Of a stretch of 64,000 nucleotides of DNA, positions 1 through 8,981 are shown piece after piece (the first letter of the stretch is position 1; each line of letters starts with the position of its first letter). The notes under the pieces were generated by a model that worked only from the letters and a program-made list of their open reading frames with translations, was not told where the DNA came from and ran no database searches. The position numbers and the translations under genes were made by a program. This stretch comes from Rhizobium sp. R634 (GTDB lineage: Bacteria; Pseudomonadota; Alphaproteobacteria; Rhizobiales; Rhizobiaceae), in NCBI RefSeq assembly GCF_002211305.1, contig NZ_LOKW01000023.1, positions 475,500 to 539,499 on the forward strand, in the 5' to 3' direction.

Positions 1-1161
1 GTTCCTGAAGACGACAGAGACATTGACGCCGACGTAATCGTTGTCGCCCTCAAGACTCGAACGGCACCTCCGCAAATGGCGGTCGAGGAGTCCTTGGCCG
101 CACTGCGATGGCTGCGTGGCCGTGGCGCGCAGAAGTACTACTTCAAGTACTGCTCGACGTTCGATTCCACGGCGAAGGGCAACATCGGCCCGGTCGCCGA
201 CGCGATGCTTGCGGAGCTCGGCCAATCCATAACGATCGCCTGCCCCGCCTTCCCTGCCAACGGCCGGACGGTTTACAAGGGCAACCTGTTCGTCGGCGAC
301 GTGCCGCTGGACGAGTCCGGCATGCGCAATCATCCGTTGACGCCGATGACAGACGCGAACCTGCTGCGGGTGCTCGGGGCGCAGTCGCGGGCCGAAATCA
401 CCGGATGCTATTACGAGACGGTGAAGCAAGGGGCGTCCGCCATCGCCGAATGGGCCGCCCCCATCCACGGCGACGGCACGCGTATTGTCGTCATCGACGC
501 CCTGGCTGACGAGGACCTTGTCGAGATTGCCCAGGCATTCAAGGATTTCGTGCTGTTCACCGGTGCGTCGGGCCTGGCATATGGGCTGGCTCGTGTTCTT
601 CTTGCCGGCGGGAACAGCCGCGACGCTGCCGTTACGACTGACTTGGACGAAGGCTACAGAGCCGTCGTCTCCGGTAGCTGCTCGGTCGCAACCAACGGAC
701 AGGTAGAGGCGATGCTCGCAGACCACGAGGGTTTCCGCGTCGACCTCTCGAAGCTGGCGGACGGCGGCGATGTCGTCGGCGAGGCCGTCGAGTGGGCCTC
801 GTCCCGTCTGAGCCGCAAGCCTGTTCTCATCTATGCGACGGCTCTGCCCGACGAGGTGAAGGAAAACCAACGCAAGCTGGGCGCCGCGCAGTCCGGCGAG
901 ATGGTCGAGGCCGCCCTCTCCTCAATCGCGCGAAGGCTCGTCGAGAAGGGTGTGAGCGATCTCATCGTCGCTGGCGGCGAGACGTCGGGAGCGGTGGTGA
1001 AGTCGCTAGGCGTCGACCAGCTCTCGATTGGCAACGAAATCGCCCCCGGAGTGCCGTGGGTACACGCAACGAGCCAGGGGCGATCTCTGTCGCTCGCGTT
1101 GAAGTCCGGCAACTTCGGCGAACGAGACTTCTTCATGAACGCTTGGGACCGGCTCCGATGA
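1..1161 (+). CDS. otnK: 3-oxo-tetronate kinase (OtnK, DUF1537 family), 5' end outside window
   Basis: ATP-dependent kinase that phosphorylates 3-oxo-tetronates in the breakdown of four-carbon acid sugars such as threonate and erythronate. The frame is open from base 1, so the gene begins upstream; 386 residues are visible. An N-terminal-domain motif KYCSTFDSTAKGNIGPVADA lies at bases 145-204, and a C-terminal glycine-rich nucleotide-binding stretch (GGETSGAVV, then GNEIAPGVPW) lies near 973-1062. The stop overlaps the ATG of the aldolase-like decarboxylase that follows, which is the usual otnK-otnC pair. An internal ATG at 76 is not the start, because family-conserved sequence (VIVVALKTRTAPP) is encoded before it. 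Family assignment is firm; the exact sugar-acid stereochemistry is not readable. Confidence 0.9.
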   Translation, partial: VPEDDRDIDADVIVVALKTRTAPPQMAVEESLAALRWLRGRGAQKYYFKYCSTFDSTAKGNIGPVADAMLAELGQSITIACPAFPANGRTVYKGNLFVGDVPLDESGMRNHPLTPMTDANLLRVLGAQSRAEITGCYYETVKQGASAIAEWAAPIHGDGTRIVVIDALADEDLVEIAQAFKDFVLFTGASGLAYGLARVLLAGGNSRDAAVTTDLDEGYRAVVSGSCSVATNGQVEAMLADHEGFRVDLSKLADGGDVVGEAVEWASSRLSRKPVLIYATALPDEVKENQRKLGAAQSGEMVEAALSSIARRLVEKGVSDLIVAGGETSGAVVKSLGVDQLSIGNEIAPGVPWVHATSQGRSLSLALKSGNFGERDFFMNAWDRLR

Positions 1162-1805
1162 TATGCTCCATATCCGAAGAGACGAAGGTCCGCGACGAGA
1201 TGGTCGAGGTCGGCCGCTCGCTCTTCGACCGCGGGCTGACCGCAGGATCGACCGGCAACATCAGCGTCCGTCTGTCGGACGGTCGCATTCTGATGACGCC
1301 CACCAACGCTTCGCTGGGCGTGCTCGATCCAGCACGGCTGTCCTGCTTTTCGGCGGAAGGCGTGCATGTCGGAGGTGACAAGCCCACCAAGGAGGCGTTC
1401 CTCCACAAGTGCATGTATTGCGGTAAGGACAATCGCCGAGCCGTCGTCCACCTGCATTCAACCTATTCGGTTGCCGTCAGCTTGCTGAAGCAGGTCAACG
1501 AGCGCGACGTTCTGCCGCCCCTGACCGCCTACTATGTCATGCGTATCGGTTTCCTGCCGCTCGTGCCGTATTTTCCTCCCGGAGACGAAGCGCTGGCGGC
1601 GGCGGTGGGAGCCGCCGCCGCGAACCATCATGCGGTGTTGATGGCAAACCATGGACCTGTCGTCGCGGGCAAGTCCCTAAAGGACGCCCAGTACGCGACA
1701 GAGGAGTTGGAGGAAACGGCGAAGCTCTTCTTGCTCTTGCAGAACCACGAGGTCCGGCCGCTCACCGCCGAGGAAAGGGCCACCTTGATCAATCTCTCGA
1801 GGTGA
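1158..1805 (+). CDS. otnC: 3-oxo-tetronate 4-phosphate decarboxylase (class II aldolase family)
   Basis: Zinc-dependent enzyme of the class II aldolase/adducin fold; it decarboxylates the product of OtnK to dihydroxyacetone phosphate. The 215-residue length fits the family. Expected metal and catalytic residues are visible: E79 in KPTKEA, H98 and H100 in VVHLHSTYS, and H165 in ANHGPVV. The start chosen is the ATG at 1158 inside the otnK stop (ATGA overlap), because it gives the canonical N-terminus; the frame is open further upstream but that part only shadows otnK. With otnK it forms a translationally coupled pair. It could act on a related keto-sugar phosphate, but the context favours OtnC. 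Confidence 0.9.
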   Translation: MICSISEETKVRDEMVEVGRSLFDRGLTAGSTGNISVRLSDGRILMTPTNASLGVLDPARLSCFSAEGVHVGGDKPTKEAFLHKCMYCGKDNRRAVVHLHSTYSVAVSLLKQVNERDVLPPLTAYYVMRIGFLPLVPYFPPGDEALAAAVGAAAANHHAVLMANHGPVVAGKSLKDAQYATEELEETAKLFLLLQNHEVRPLTAEERATLINLSR

Positions 1806-1904
1806 CAAGAGCGCGTTACGAACCAGGAGGAACCCAGCGGGTCTGGGTGCCGTAACCTGCACTCTCGTTCGTGCCATTGAGCGGCCCGTCAAAGGAGAAA
1901 TGCC

Positions 1905-2758
1905 ATGAAACTTCTGGTCACTGGAAGCAGCGGACGAATCGAGCGCGCGGCGATTGAACGCCTTCTCGAAGAGGGGCACGAGGTCATCGGAATCGACGAG
2001 GTGCCGTCATCCGACATGAGGTGCCCGTTCGCGCGCGTCGATATGCGGGACTATGGCCAGGTCCTTGATGCGGTCGCCGATATCGAATCCGGGATTGATG
2101 GCATCGTCCATCTTGCTGCGATAGTAGGCGCGAAAGTCGCTGCGAGCACGCACATATTTCACACCAATACCGCCATCAGCTACAATGTTTTCCAAGCGGC
2201 AAAGATCGCGGGCATAAAGAACATTGTTTTTGCGAGCAGTGAGACCTTGCTGGGCGTCCCGTTTGACGATCCACCTGCCTATTTTCCGGCCGATGACAAG
2301 CTGACCTCGAAGCCTGAGAGTAGCTACGCGCTTTCCAAACTTGTAGACGAATCCGTCGCAGCCGAGTTCTGCCGCTGGGATCCTGCGCTCAAAATGATCG
2401 GCCTGCGGTTTTCTTGGGTAAAAGAGCCCCACCAATATGATGCAATGAAAGCTTGCGAAGATAATCCCGGCTTTCAAAAATGGAACCTGTGGTCCTATGT
2501 TGACAGCCGGACTGTGCCCAGGCCATTTCGCTTGCGCTCAACGCAAGCCTCAATGGTTTTCATCACCTCGCGATAGCAGCAGATGATACCGTGTTGGCGC
2601 GGCCCACACGTGCCCTTATGGCTGCTTATTATCCCAATGTACCGCTACAAGGACAACTTGCTGAACATGGCAGTCTTGTCTCAAGCCAAATGGCCCGAGA
2701 CGTTCTAGGTTATCGCCCGAAGTACAGCTGGCGTGACATACCAGCGGGGGTCTCCTAG
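1905..2758 (+). pseudogene. NAD-dependent epimerase/dehydratase, frameshifted
   Basis: Extended SDR (epimerase) protein split by a one-base loss. Frame 1 runs from the ATG at 1905 (good ribosome site, AAAGGAGAAATGCC) to a stop at 2576. Family-like sequence stops after VDSR near 2509, and continues in the next frame from base 2510 (DCAQAISLALNASLNGFHH) to the stop at 2758, ending in RDVLGYRPKYSWRD. The active-site pair YxxxK is present (SSYALSK). The nucleotide-binding loop reads TGSSGRIERAA, with Glu where the third Gly of GxxGxxG is normal, a second sign of decay. It follows otnKC and may once have been a sugar-acid dehydrogenase. A sequencing error is possible for the frameshift but less so for the Gly change. 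Confidence 0.8.
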
Positions 2759-2885
2759 CTTCTTAAGCTGCTGTGACCTTTCAAAAGAAGGTCGAACGCG
2801 GATCAGCAAATTTATCATATCCGGGCGGGCTTCCAAGTTGCTTGCATTCGCTTCATAAGGTTCGCCGCGGTTTGCACTTCTGAAA

Positions 2886-4177
2886 ATGGGGAACATAGAC
2901 GTGATTTCGAAGGGTGCGGAAGAAGCAGCGTCGGCAACGGCGTCTCCTTGTGTACAGATCTCTCGTCCAACTGCTTTCAAACAGCAGACGGCAGACTTCA
3001 ACTCCGAGCTTCACGCTCGACCGTCGATCTATTTCAACGGTCCGGCAATTGTTGAGCACGTTGCTTTCATGCCCAGAGACGGTGTGATCAAGGAGTTCCA
3101 CGACAGTCTCAAAGCTGATGGCACGATTTCGGTTAGAGTCGAAAGGCACACTGAATTCGTGACGGTTACGCGCGTCCGGAAACTTGACAGCGAGCCAGGG
3201 GGCTGGCCGGAATCTGACCTCCTTGAAAGTGACTTTGCCGAGCTCGCAGATTGAACTCACCGCTGCTCGTTTGTCACGTCAGTATCCTTGTCCTCGGGAA
3301 CCCTCCTGACAAGCTGGGACCGGTGCTGGAAACCTTCGACTTCGGTGATACCGCCGCCTCATTGATCGGTGGGGGCGCGGCGCAGGTTTGCTCCGATTTT
3401 CGTGTTCGAGGGGACAATTCAAGTAGAATTATCCTGTTCAACAAGGATCTAAACGCACACCGCCTGGGGCGCATGGTACGCCGCATCTTCGAGATCGAAA
3501 CCTACAGATCCATGGCGCTTCTCGGATTGCCGGAAGCGCGTCGTCTCGCCCCGCTTCTCGGCGGATATGACACGGAGCTGGTTCAGCTGACCAATCGCAA
3601 TCTTCGTACGCCCGCACATCAGCACAAGCAATTGCTCGAGGAGATTACCGCTCTCTCATCCCATGTCATCTCGGCCACCGCCGAGACCAGAAACAGGTTC
3701 GGCGCAACCGCAGCCTACGCCAAGATCGTTGAGGAGAGGATCGCGCTTTTACGGGAAACGCACGTCGTCGGCTTTCAACGCTTCGGTACCTTCGTGGAGC
3801 GGCGGTTCAAGCCAGCGGTGCGTACCTGCGAAGCGACCGCCTTGAGGCTTGAGCAACTATCGAGGGCTGCGATGCACTTGCTCGACTTGTTGCAAACCCG
3901 AATTCAGGTCGAGATCGAATTCCAGAACGCGACACAGATCCAGGCCATGGCTGATCGCGCCGCGACGCAGGTCAAGATCCAGCGCGCGGTCGAAGGCTTT
4001 TCGATCATTGCAATCAGCTACTATTTGTTGAGCTTGCTGAAGTTCGTGTATGAAACGGCAGACCACGCTGGGTTCCATTTCGATCCAATGATCATGCTCG
4101 TCGCTGTTCCGGTCGTTGTGGGATCTGTTGTGATCACCATTCTGCGCGTCAAGCATGCGCTGAAAGCAGAGAGCTAG
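2886..4177 (+). pseudogene. DUF3422 family membrane protein, frameshifted
   Basis: Two overlapping reading frames together make one DUF3422 protein. The first (2886-3254) has the family N-terminal signatures ELHARP and VERHTEFVTVTRVR. The second (about 3251-4177) has GGGAAQVCSDFRVRG, RRIFEIETYRSMALLGLPEAR, a coiled-coil middle and two C-terminal membrane helices (FSIIAISYYLLSLLKFV and MLVAVPVVVGSVVITIL). The frame changes by one base between 3233 and 3254, where the first frame ends in TGA. The joined length of about 430 residues fits the family, whose function is unknown. It lies next to another gene with a single frameshift, so either the segment is decaying or it has read errors. Confidence 0.8.
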
Positions 4178-4208
4178 CGGCGGCGCAACCTCGCCTCAAC
4201 AAGCTCGA

Positions 4209-5288
4209 TCAATCAAGCAGCTCTTGAGTATCTCCACGAGGCGGTTCAGCGGAGGCGGTCATCTCTTCTTCAGGTAATGGCTCGCTGGGGGACTGCGTTT
4301 TGAATCTAAGATTGGCAGACATTCTCGCCGCCACGACGTCTGCGACAATCGACAATGCCAGAGAAGACGCACTTTTAGCTTTGCCGAAAATTCCGATCGG
4401 AGCTTTGATCCGGTCGACATCGGCCTCGCTATAGCCGTCGTCGGCCAGAGCCTTGATCCGCCTACCGTGTGTGCGCAAACTTCCCAAAGCTCCGATATAA
4501 AAGGCCCGGCTGTCGAGCACGAGCCGCAAGTGCGGTATCTCCCGGTCAAGGTCGTGATAGAGCAATGCGACCGCGGTAAATGGATCGATCAACGACTCTA
4601 AAGAACTGGCCGTCATCTGTCCGTCGACGAGATGAATGTCGATGTGGGCGGCGCGCGCGACGTCTGCCGTTGCCGTCGCTTCGATCGAACGGCCAAAAAC
4701 GAGCAATCTGGTGGTCGGTTGGTAGGCGATGACGAAATCTTCCCCATTCCACTGCGACACACCACGGAACCGACGGTCGACGGATAGTCTCTCGGAGGCG
4801 GGACTATATCTGAGAGCTATTCCACGCCTTAGCTCGAGTTCGCCGATCACCTCCTCCAATTCTTTGCCGCTCTGCAGCCGGTGGATAGCGAGATTGATCC
4901 CTCCTCCGCACGAAAGAACAATATCAAAAAACCGCGACCCTTCGCCGAGCCGCAGGAAGCGATCATGCCCGTTTTGCAAGGCCTCCAATGCTTCTGCTGC
5001 AACGGCGTTCTCTGTACAACCGCCAGAAACGAAGCCGCAATAGAGTCCATCTGCCCTGACGACCATTTGAGAGCCGAGCGGGCGTGCCGAGCCGCCGTGG
5101 ATCTCGACCAAGGTTACCAGGGCGGTCGCTATGCCCGCGTCGACCGAGGCGCGAGCATAACGCAAAATTTCAAGAGGCTCGTCTGTCGAGAGGCCTATCG
5201 CGGGGACGACAGGGTCCGTCATCTGGTCCCGCGCCGCCATGGCTTCCTCCAGCGATAGGTCACATTTCTCTCCTAACGAGACGCTCAC
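4209..5288 (-). CDS. XdhC/CoxI family molybdenum-cofactor maturation protein
   Basis: XdhC-type proteins bind, protect and insert (usually after sulfuration) the molybdenum cofactor of xanthine-dehydrogenase-family enzymes. The 359-residue protein has the N-terminal XdhC domain with the conserved SGGCTENAV (Cys in the cofactor-binding segment) and the C-terminal Rossmann-like domain (GALGSLRTHGRR, then APIGIFGKAKSASSLALSIVADVVA). The Rossmann loop is degenerate (VFGRSIEATAT). The GTG start overlaps the stop of the adenylate kinase gene (GTGA). It is the last gene of a nine-gene operon whose likely client, the coxMSL-like hydroxylase, is encoded at 18-22.6 kb, which ties the two operons together. 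Confidence 0.88.
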   Translation of the reverse strand: MSVSLGEKCDLSLEEAMAARDQMTDPVVPAIGLSTDEPLEILRYARASVDAGIATALVTLVEIHGGSARPLGSQMVVRADGLYCGFVSGGCTENAVAAEALEALQNGHDRFLRLGEGSRFFDIVLSCGGGINLAIHRLQSGKELEEVIGELELRRGIALRYSPASERLSVDRRFRGVSQWNGEDFVIAYQPTTRLLVFGRSIEATATADVARAAHIDIHLVDGQMTASSLESLIDPFTAVALLYHDLDREIPHLRLVLDSRAFYIGALGSLRTHGRRIKALADDGYSEADVDRIKAPIGIFGKAKSASSLALSIVADVVAARMSANLRFKTQSPSEPLPEEEMTASAEPPRGDTQELLD

Positions 5289-5869
5289 CCGCCTATGGTC
5301 GAAGCGATGGCGGCAGCGACCGTCTCGACGTCCTGCCTTGCGTCGATCCGGCGCAGAAGTCCGCGTTGCTCGTAAAATGGTGACAACTGCGCCGTTGCGC
5401 TGATAAACTCCTCTACCCTTCGCTTTAACACTTCCGGATTGTCATCCGAGCGGCTGCTTCCTCCAGCCTCCCGTGACTGCTCCGCCCGCGTCCTGATGCG
5501 AGCTTCAAGCAGCTCGAGAGGAATATCAAAGAGCATCACGTGATCCAGTGGCAGATTTTTCTCGGCAAGATGTGCCTCTAGTGCGCCTGCTTGTGCGACC
5601 GTGCGCGGAAAACCATCGAGGATGTAGCCAGCCCGGCCGGCGGCATTTTCAAGGCCTTCTTCCACGAGACTTATGACGACCTCGTCCGGCACCAGCCTGC
5701 CCGAATCGACGGCGGCTTTCGCCTGAACGCCGAGTGCGCTTTGTGCCTTGATCGCGTCGCGAAGCAGATCACCGGTCGAGATATGCAACAAGCCTCGCTC
5801 CCGTATAAGCCGTTCCGCCTGCGTCCCTTTCCCAGCGCCGGGCGGGCCAATGAAAACAAGTCTCGTCAT
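5285..5869 (-). CDS. adk: Adenylate kinase, accessory copy
   Basis: Nucleoside monophosphate kinase of 194 residues (short-lid type) catalysing ATP + AMP to 2 ADP. The P-loop is GPPGAGKGT (residues 8-16). The AMP-binding and lid landmarks STGDLLR, LDGFPRT and the basic ALARIRTR-like and LKRRVEEF segments are present. It lies 3 bases after the aldehyde dehydrogenase gene and overlaps xdhC, so it is a true operon member. Rhizobial genomes normally carry the housekeeping adk in the ribosomal protein cluster, so this is probably a second copy. A sensible role (inference) is to recycle AMP made by the AMP-forming acyl-CoA ligase encoded three genes upstream. Confidence 0.9.
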   Translation of the reverse strand: MTRLVFIGPPGAGKGTQAERLIRERGLLHISTGDLLRDAIKAQSALGVQAKAAVDSGRLVPDEVVISLVEEGLENAAGRAGYILDGFPRTVAQAGALEAHLAEKNLPLDHVMLFDIPLELLEARIRTRAEQSREAGGSSRSDDNPEVLKRRVEEFISATAQLSPFYEQRGLLRRIDARQDVETVAAAIASTIGG

Positions 5870-5872
5870 TCC

Positions 5873-7330
5873 TCAGACTCCCATGCACAGATATTTGATC
5901 TCAAGATAGTCATCCATTCCGTACTTGGACCCCTCGCGACCATTTCCGCTTTCCTTCACGCCACCGAACGGCGCGACCTCGGTCGAGATCAGTCCTTCGT
6001 TGATGCCGATGATGCCGGCCTCAAGCGCCTCGGCGACTCGCCAAATCCTGGAAATGTCACGGCCGTAAAAATAGGCGGCAAGTCCGAATTGCGTTTTGTT
6101 GGCAAGCTCAATTGCTTCGCTTTCTGTTTCAAACCGGAAAATCGGCGCGACCGGCCCGAAAATCTCCTCGCCGAAGATCTGGGATTTCGACGAGACGTCG
6201 GCGATCACTGTCGGCTGATAGAAGCTGTGGCCGAGCGCATGCCGGCCGCCGCCCGCCACCACTCTGCCGCCGTGGCTGATGGCGTCCGAAACAAGCTCCT
6301 CGACCTTTGCGACCGCCTTCTCGTCGATCAGCGGGCCGATCTGTACACCGGACGCAAATCCATCCCCGACGCTCAATTGGGATACGGCGTCCGATAATCG
6401 GGCTACGAAAGTGTCGTATATGCCGCTCTGGACGAGAAAACGGTTGGCGCAGACACAAGTCTGGCCGGCATTGCGGTATTTCGAGGCGATCGCGCCTTTG
6501 ACGGCGGCCCCCACGTCGGCGTCGTCGAAGACGATGAAGGGCGCGTTTCCACCAAGCTCCATCGAGGTCCTCTTCACGGTTGCCGCGCACTGGACCATCA
6601 GGACCTTGCCGATTTCCGTCGAACCGGTGAAGCTGAGCTTGCGAACGGCTGGATTGGACGTCAGTTCGGCGCCGATGTCACCGGCCGACCCCGTCACGCA
6701 GGAAAGCACGCCCTTCGGCACGCCTGCACGCTCCGCCAGAACGCAGAGAGCAAGCGCCGAAAGCGGCGTCTGGCTGGCCGGCTTGATGATCATGGTGCAG
6801 CCTGCAGCCAGACCTGGCCCGACTTTCCGGGTGATCATCGCTGCCGGGAAATTCCAGGGTGTGATCGCTGCGCAAACTCCGATCGGCTGCTTGATGACGA
6901 CAATGCGCTTGTCGGGCGTCGGAGCCGGAATGGTGTCGCCGTAGACACGCTTGGCCTCTTCGCCGAACCATTCAATGTAGGACGCCGCATAGGCGATCTC
7001 GCCCCTGGCCTCAAAAAGCGGCTTGCCCTGCTCGGCCGTCATGATGGCGGCAAGGTCGTCCTGGTTCTCGATCAGAAGATCGAACCATTTCCGCAGGATG
7101 GCAGCACGTTGCTTTCCGGAAAGCTCCCTCCAACCGGACTGTGCTTGTTCGGCGCTCTCGATGGCCCGCCGCGTTTCACCGGCCCCCATTCGGGGAACGC
7201 TTGCAACGACGGAACCGTCAGCAGGATTGGTGACATCAATCACCCGGCCGTCGTCGGCGTCGCGCCATTCTCCGCCGATGAAGCACTGCCTGCGCAGCAG
7301 CAATGGATCCTTGAGGGTGGGAACTGCCAT
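5873..7330 (-). CDS. NAD(P)-dependent aldehyde dehydrogenase, succinate-semialdehyde dehydrogenase type
   Basis: ALDH-superfamily enzyme (485 residues) oxidising an aldehyde or semialdehyde to the acid. The N-terminal cofactor-binding fold includes TPWNFP and FTGSTEIGK. The catalytic glutamate is E258 (SMELGG) and the catalytic cysteine C292 (NAGQTCVCANR). The closest well-known subfamily is GabD/DavD, inferred from the overall pattern and the C-terminal FGGVKESGNGREGSKYG. In this operon, with an alcohol dehydrogenase just upstream, it probably oxidises a pathway semialdehyde. The ATG at 7330 is preceded by a weak GGATAA. Substrate not determinable from sequence. Confidence 0.9.
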   Translation of the reverse strand: MAVPTLKDPLLLRRQCFIGGEWRDADDGRVIDVTNPADGSVVASVPRMGAGETRRAIESAEQAQSGWRELSGKQRAAILRKWFDLLIENQDDLAAIMTAEQGKPLFEARGEIAYAASYIEWFGEEAKRVYGDTIPAPTPDKRIVVIKQPIGVCAAITPWNFPAAMITRKVGPGLAAGCTMIIKPASQTPLSALALCVLAERAGVPKGVLSCVTGSAGDIGAELTSNPAVRKLSFTGSTEIGKVLMVQCAATVKRTSMELGGNAPFIVFDDADVGAAVKGAIASKYRNAGQTCVCANRFLVQSGIYDTFVARLSDAVSQLSVGDGFASGVQIGPLIDEKAVAKVEELVSDAISHGGRVVAGGGRHALGHSFYQPTVIADVSSKSQIFGEEIFGPVAPIFRFETESEAIELANKTQFGLAAYFYGRDISRIWRVAEALEAGIIGINEGLISTEVAPFGGVKESGNGREGSKYGMDDYLEIKYLCMGV

Positions 7331-7354
7331 GGGGTTATCCTTGTTTGAACTTAA

Positions 7355-7798
7355 TCATGCTTCGACCAGAAGCGGCTCAAGCAGCGCTCTGGCCTTGTCG
7401 CCGAACGGCACCGGTCGGCGCGACAGGCGATCAACGTTGACATGGATGAAAAAACCTTCGGCTGCGGCCCCGCCTTCATCGTTACGGAACAGGCCGATCT
7501 CGTAGCGAACCGACGAACTGCCTAGCCTCGCCACCCGAATGCCTGCCGTCACCTGATCGGGAAAGGTCATTTCGGCATGGTAGCGGCAGCCCGTCTCCAC
7601 GACGAGAAACACCTCGGTGCCAGCCTTGATGTCGAGCACGCCGTTTTCGATGAGAAAGGCATTCACCGCGGTATCGAAGAGCGTGTAATGCACCACGTTG
7701 TTCATGTGCCCGTAGGTGTCGTTGTCCGACCAGCGTAGGCCGGTCGTGCGGAACACCTTGTAGGCAGAGCGTCGTGAGGGAGTTTCGCGCTTCGCCAT
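7355..7798 (-). CDS. Acyl-CoA thioesterase, hotdog fold (4HBT type)
   Basis: Small hotdog-fold protein (147 residues) of the 4-hydroxybenzoyl-CoA thioesterase/YbgC group, hydrolysing acyl-CoA esters. The signature helix DNDTYGHMNNVVHYTLFD (near residues 25-42) has the Asp/Gly-His-Met-Asn-Asn arrangement used in this group. Its ATG overlaps the stop of the iron alcohol dehydrogenase gene (TAATG), so the two are translationally coupled. In the operon it would release a free acid or rescue CoA from a dead-end intermediate. The substrate is unknown. Confidence 0.85.
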   Translation of the reverse strand: MAKRETPSRRSAYKVFRTTGLRWSDNDTYGHMNNVVHYTLFDTAVNAFLIENGVLDIKAGTEVFLVVETGCRYHAEMTFPDQVTAGIRVARLGSSSVRYEIGLFRNDEGGAAAEGFFIHVNVDRLSRRPVPFGDKARALLEPLLVEA

Positions 7799-8958
7799 TA
7801 CCAGGCCGCCCTGTATATCGAGAGCGCATCCCTTTCGCTCACCTCGCGGGGGTTGTTGACGAGGAGGCGCGTCTGCTTCATGGCGTCGCGCGCCATGACC
7901 GCAAGATGCTCCTCGCCGATGCCGACGTCGCGAAGCCGTGACTGAAGCCCGAGCTTTTCCGACAGTCCGGCAAGCCGCTCGATGAAGGCGGCGCAGCGCC
8001 CCTCATCCTCCCGTTCTGACACAAGATCCGGAAATGCATCGGCGGCGATTTCCGCGTAAACCGATGCGGCATCAGGTGCGTTGAACCGCAGAACATGCGG
8101 AAGAACCAGCGCGTTGGATAGGCCATGGGGGATATGGAAGGTCCCACCGATCGGATAAGCCAGCGCATGTACGGCGGCGACGGGGGAGTTCGCGAAGGCC
8201 TGCCCGGCAAGCATCGAGCCAAGCAGCATCGCACCGCGCGCGGCGCGGTCTTGACCGTCGGACACGGCCTTCTCGATATTCGCGCCCAGCAGCTGAAGCG
8301 CCTGGCGCGCCAGCATCTTGGACAGCGGATTGTTGTTGGCGCTTTTCGAGGCATAGGATTCGATCGCATGCACCATGGCGTCGATGCCGGTAGCCGCCGT
8401 GATATCGGCGGGAAGGCCGATCGTCAGATCAGCATCGAGGATCGCGATATCGGGCAGGATGATCGGCGACGATACGCCGCGCTTCTCGTCCCCGCCGACG
8501 GTGATGATCGAAACCGACGTGACCTCGGATCCGGTCCCGGCAGTGGTCGGCACAAGCACCAGCGGCAGGCGAGGCCCCTTGGCGTTGCCGACACCCCAGG
8601 CCTCGTCGATATCCTCGCCCGATCCGCAGAGAAGAGCCACGATCTTGGCAACGTCGAGCGAAGACCCGCCGCCGAAACCGATGATGCCGGTAACACCCGC
8701 TGGCCTCGCCATGTCCGATGCCGCCATCACGGTCGCAAGAGACGGATCGGCTTCGACGCTGTCGAACACGGTCACCTCGATACCCGACCCTGAAAGCGAG
8801 GCCAGAGCCGGATCGCAAAGCCCTAGCCTGCGCAGACCAGCGTCGGTCACGAACAGGATGCGCTCGCCCAGCTTCTTCTTGACGATGTCGCCGATCCCGG
8901 CGGCCGCACCCGGCCGGAAAACGATCTGCGGGGTCGTGGTGAATATGAAAGGGTTCAT
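7798..8958 (-). CDS. Iron-containing alcohol dehydrogenase (group III)
   Basis: NAD(P)-dependent Fe-ADH of 386 residues. The dinucleotide motif GGGSSLD is at 97-103 and the PTTAGTGSEV motif at 138-147. Metal ligands by alignment with the FucO family are D193 and H197 (GIDAMVHAIE), H264 and H278 (FHIPHGLSNA). The start was set at the ATG at 8958 because AGAGGAGAATTGC precedes it; a longer frame to 8985 would overlap the ligase gene and has no ribosome site. It probably interconverts a hydroxy acid and a semialdehyde for the aldehyde dehydrogenase encoded downstream; exact substrate unknown. Confidence 0.9.
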   Translation of the reverse strand: MNPFIFTTTPQIVFRPGAAAGIGDIVKKKLGERILFVTDAGLRRLGLCDPALASLSGSGIEVTVFDSVEADPSLATVMAASDMARPAGVTGIIGFGGGSSLDVAKIVALLCGSGEDIDEAWGVGNAKGPRLPLVLVPTTAGTGSEVTSVSIITVGGDEKRGVSSPIILPDIAILDADLTIGLPADITAATGIDAMVHAIESYASKSANNNPLSKMLARQALQLLGANIEKAVSDGQDRAARGAMLLGSMLAGQAFANSPVAAVHALAYPIGGTFHIPHGLSNALVLPHVLRFNAPDAASVYAEIAADAFPDLVSEREDEGRCAAFIERLAGLSEKLGLQSRLRDVGIGEEHLAVMARDAMKQTRLLVNNPREVSERDALSIYRAAW

Positions 8959-8981
8959 GCAATTCTCCTCTGTCACTTCCC

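Noticed and set aside
3245..3254. Programmed -1 frameshift in the DUF3422 gene
   Set aside because: No slippery heptamer or following stem was seen, and the family is normally one uninterrupted frame.
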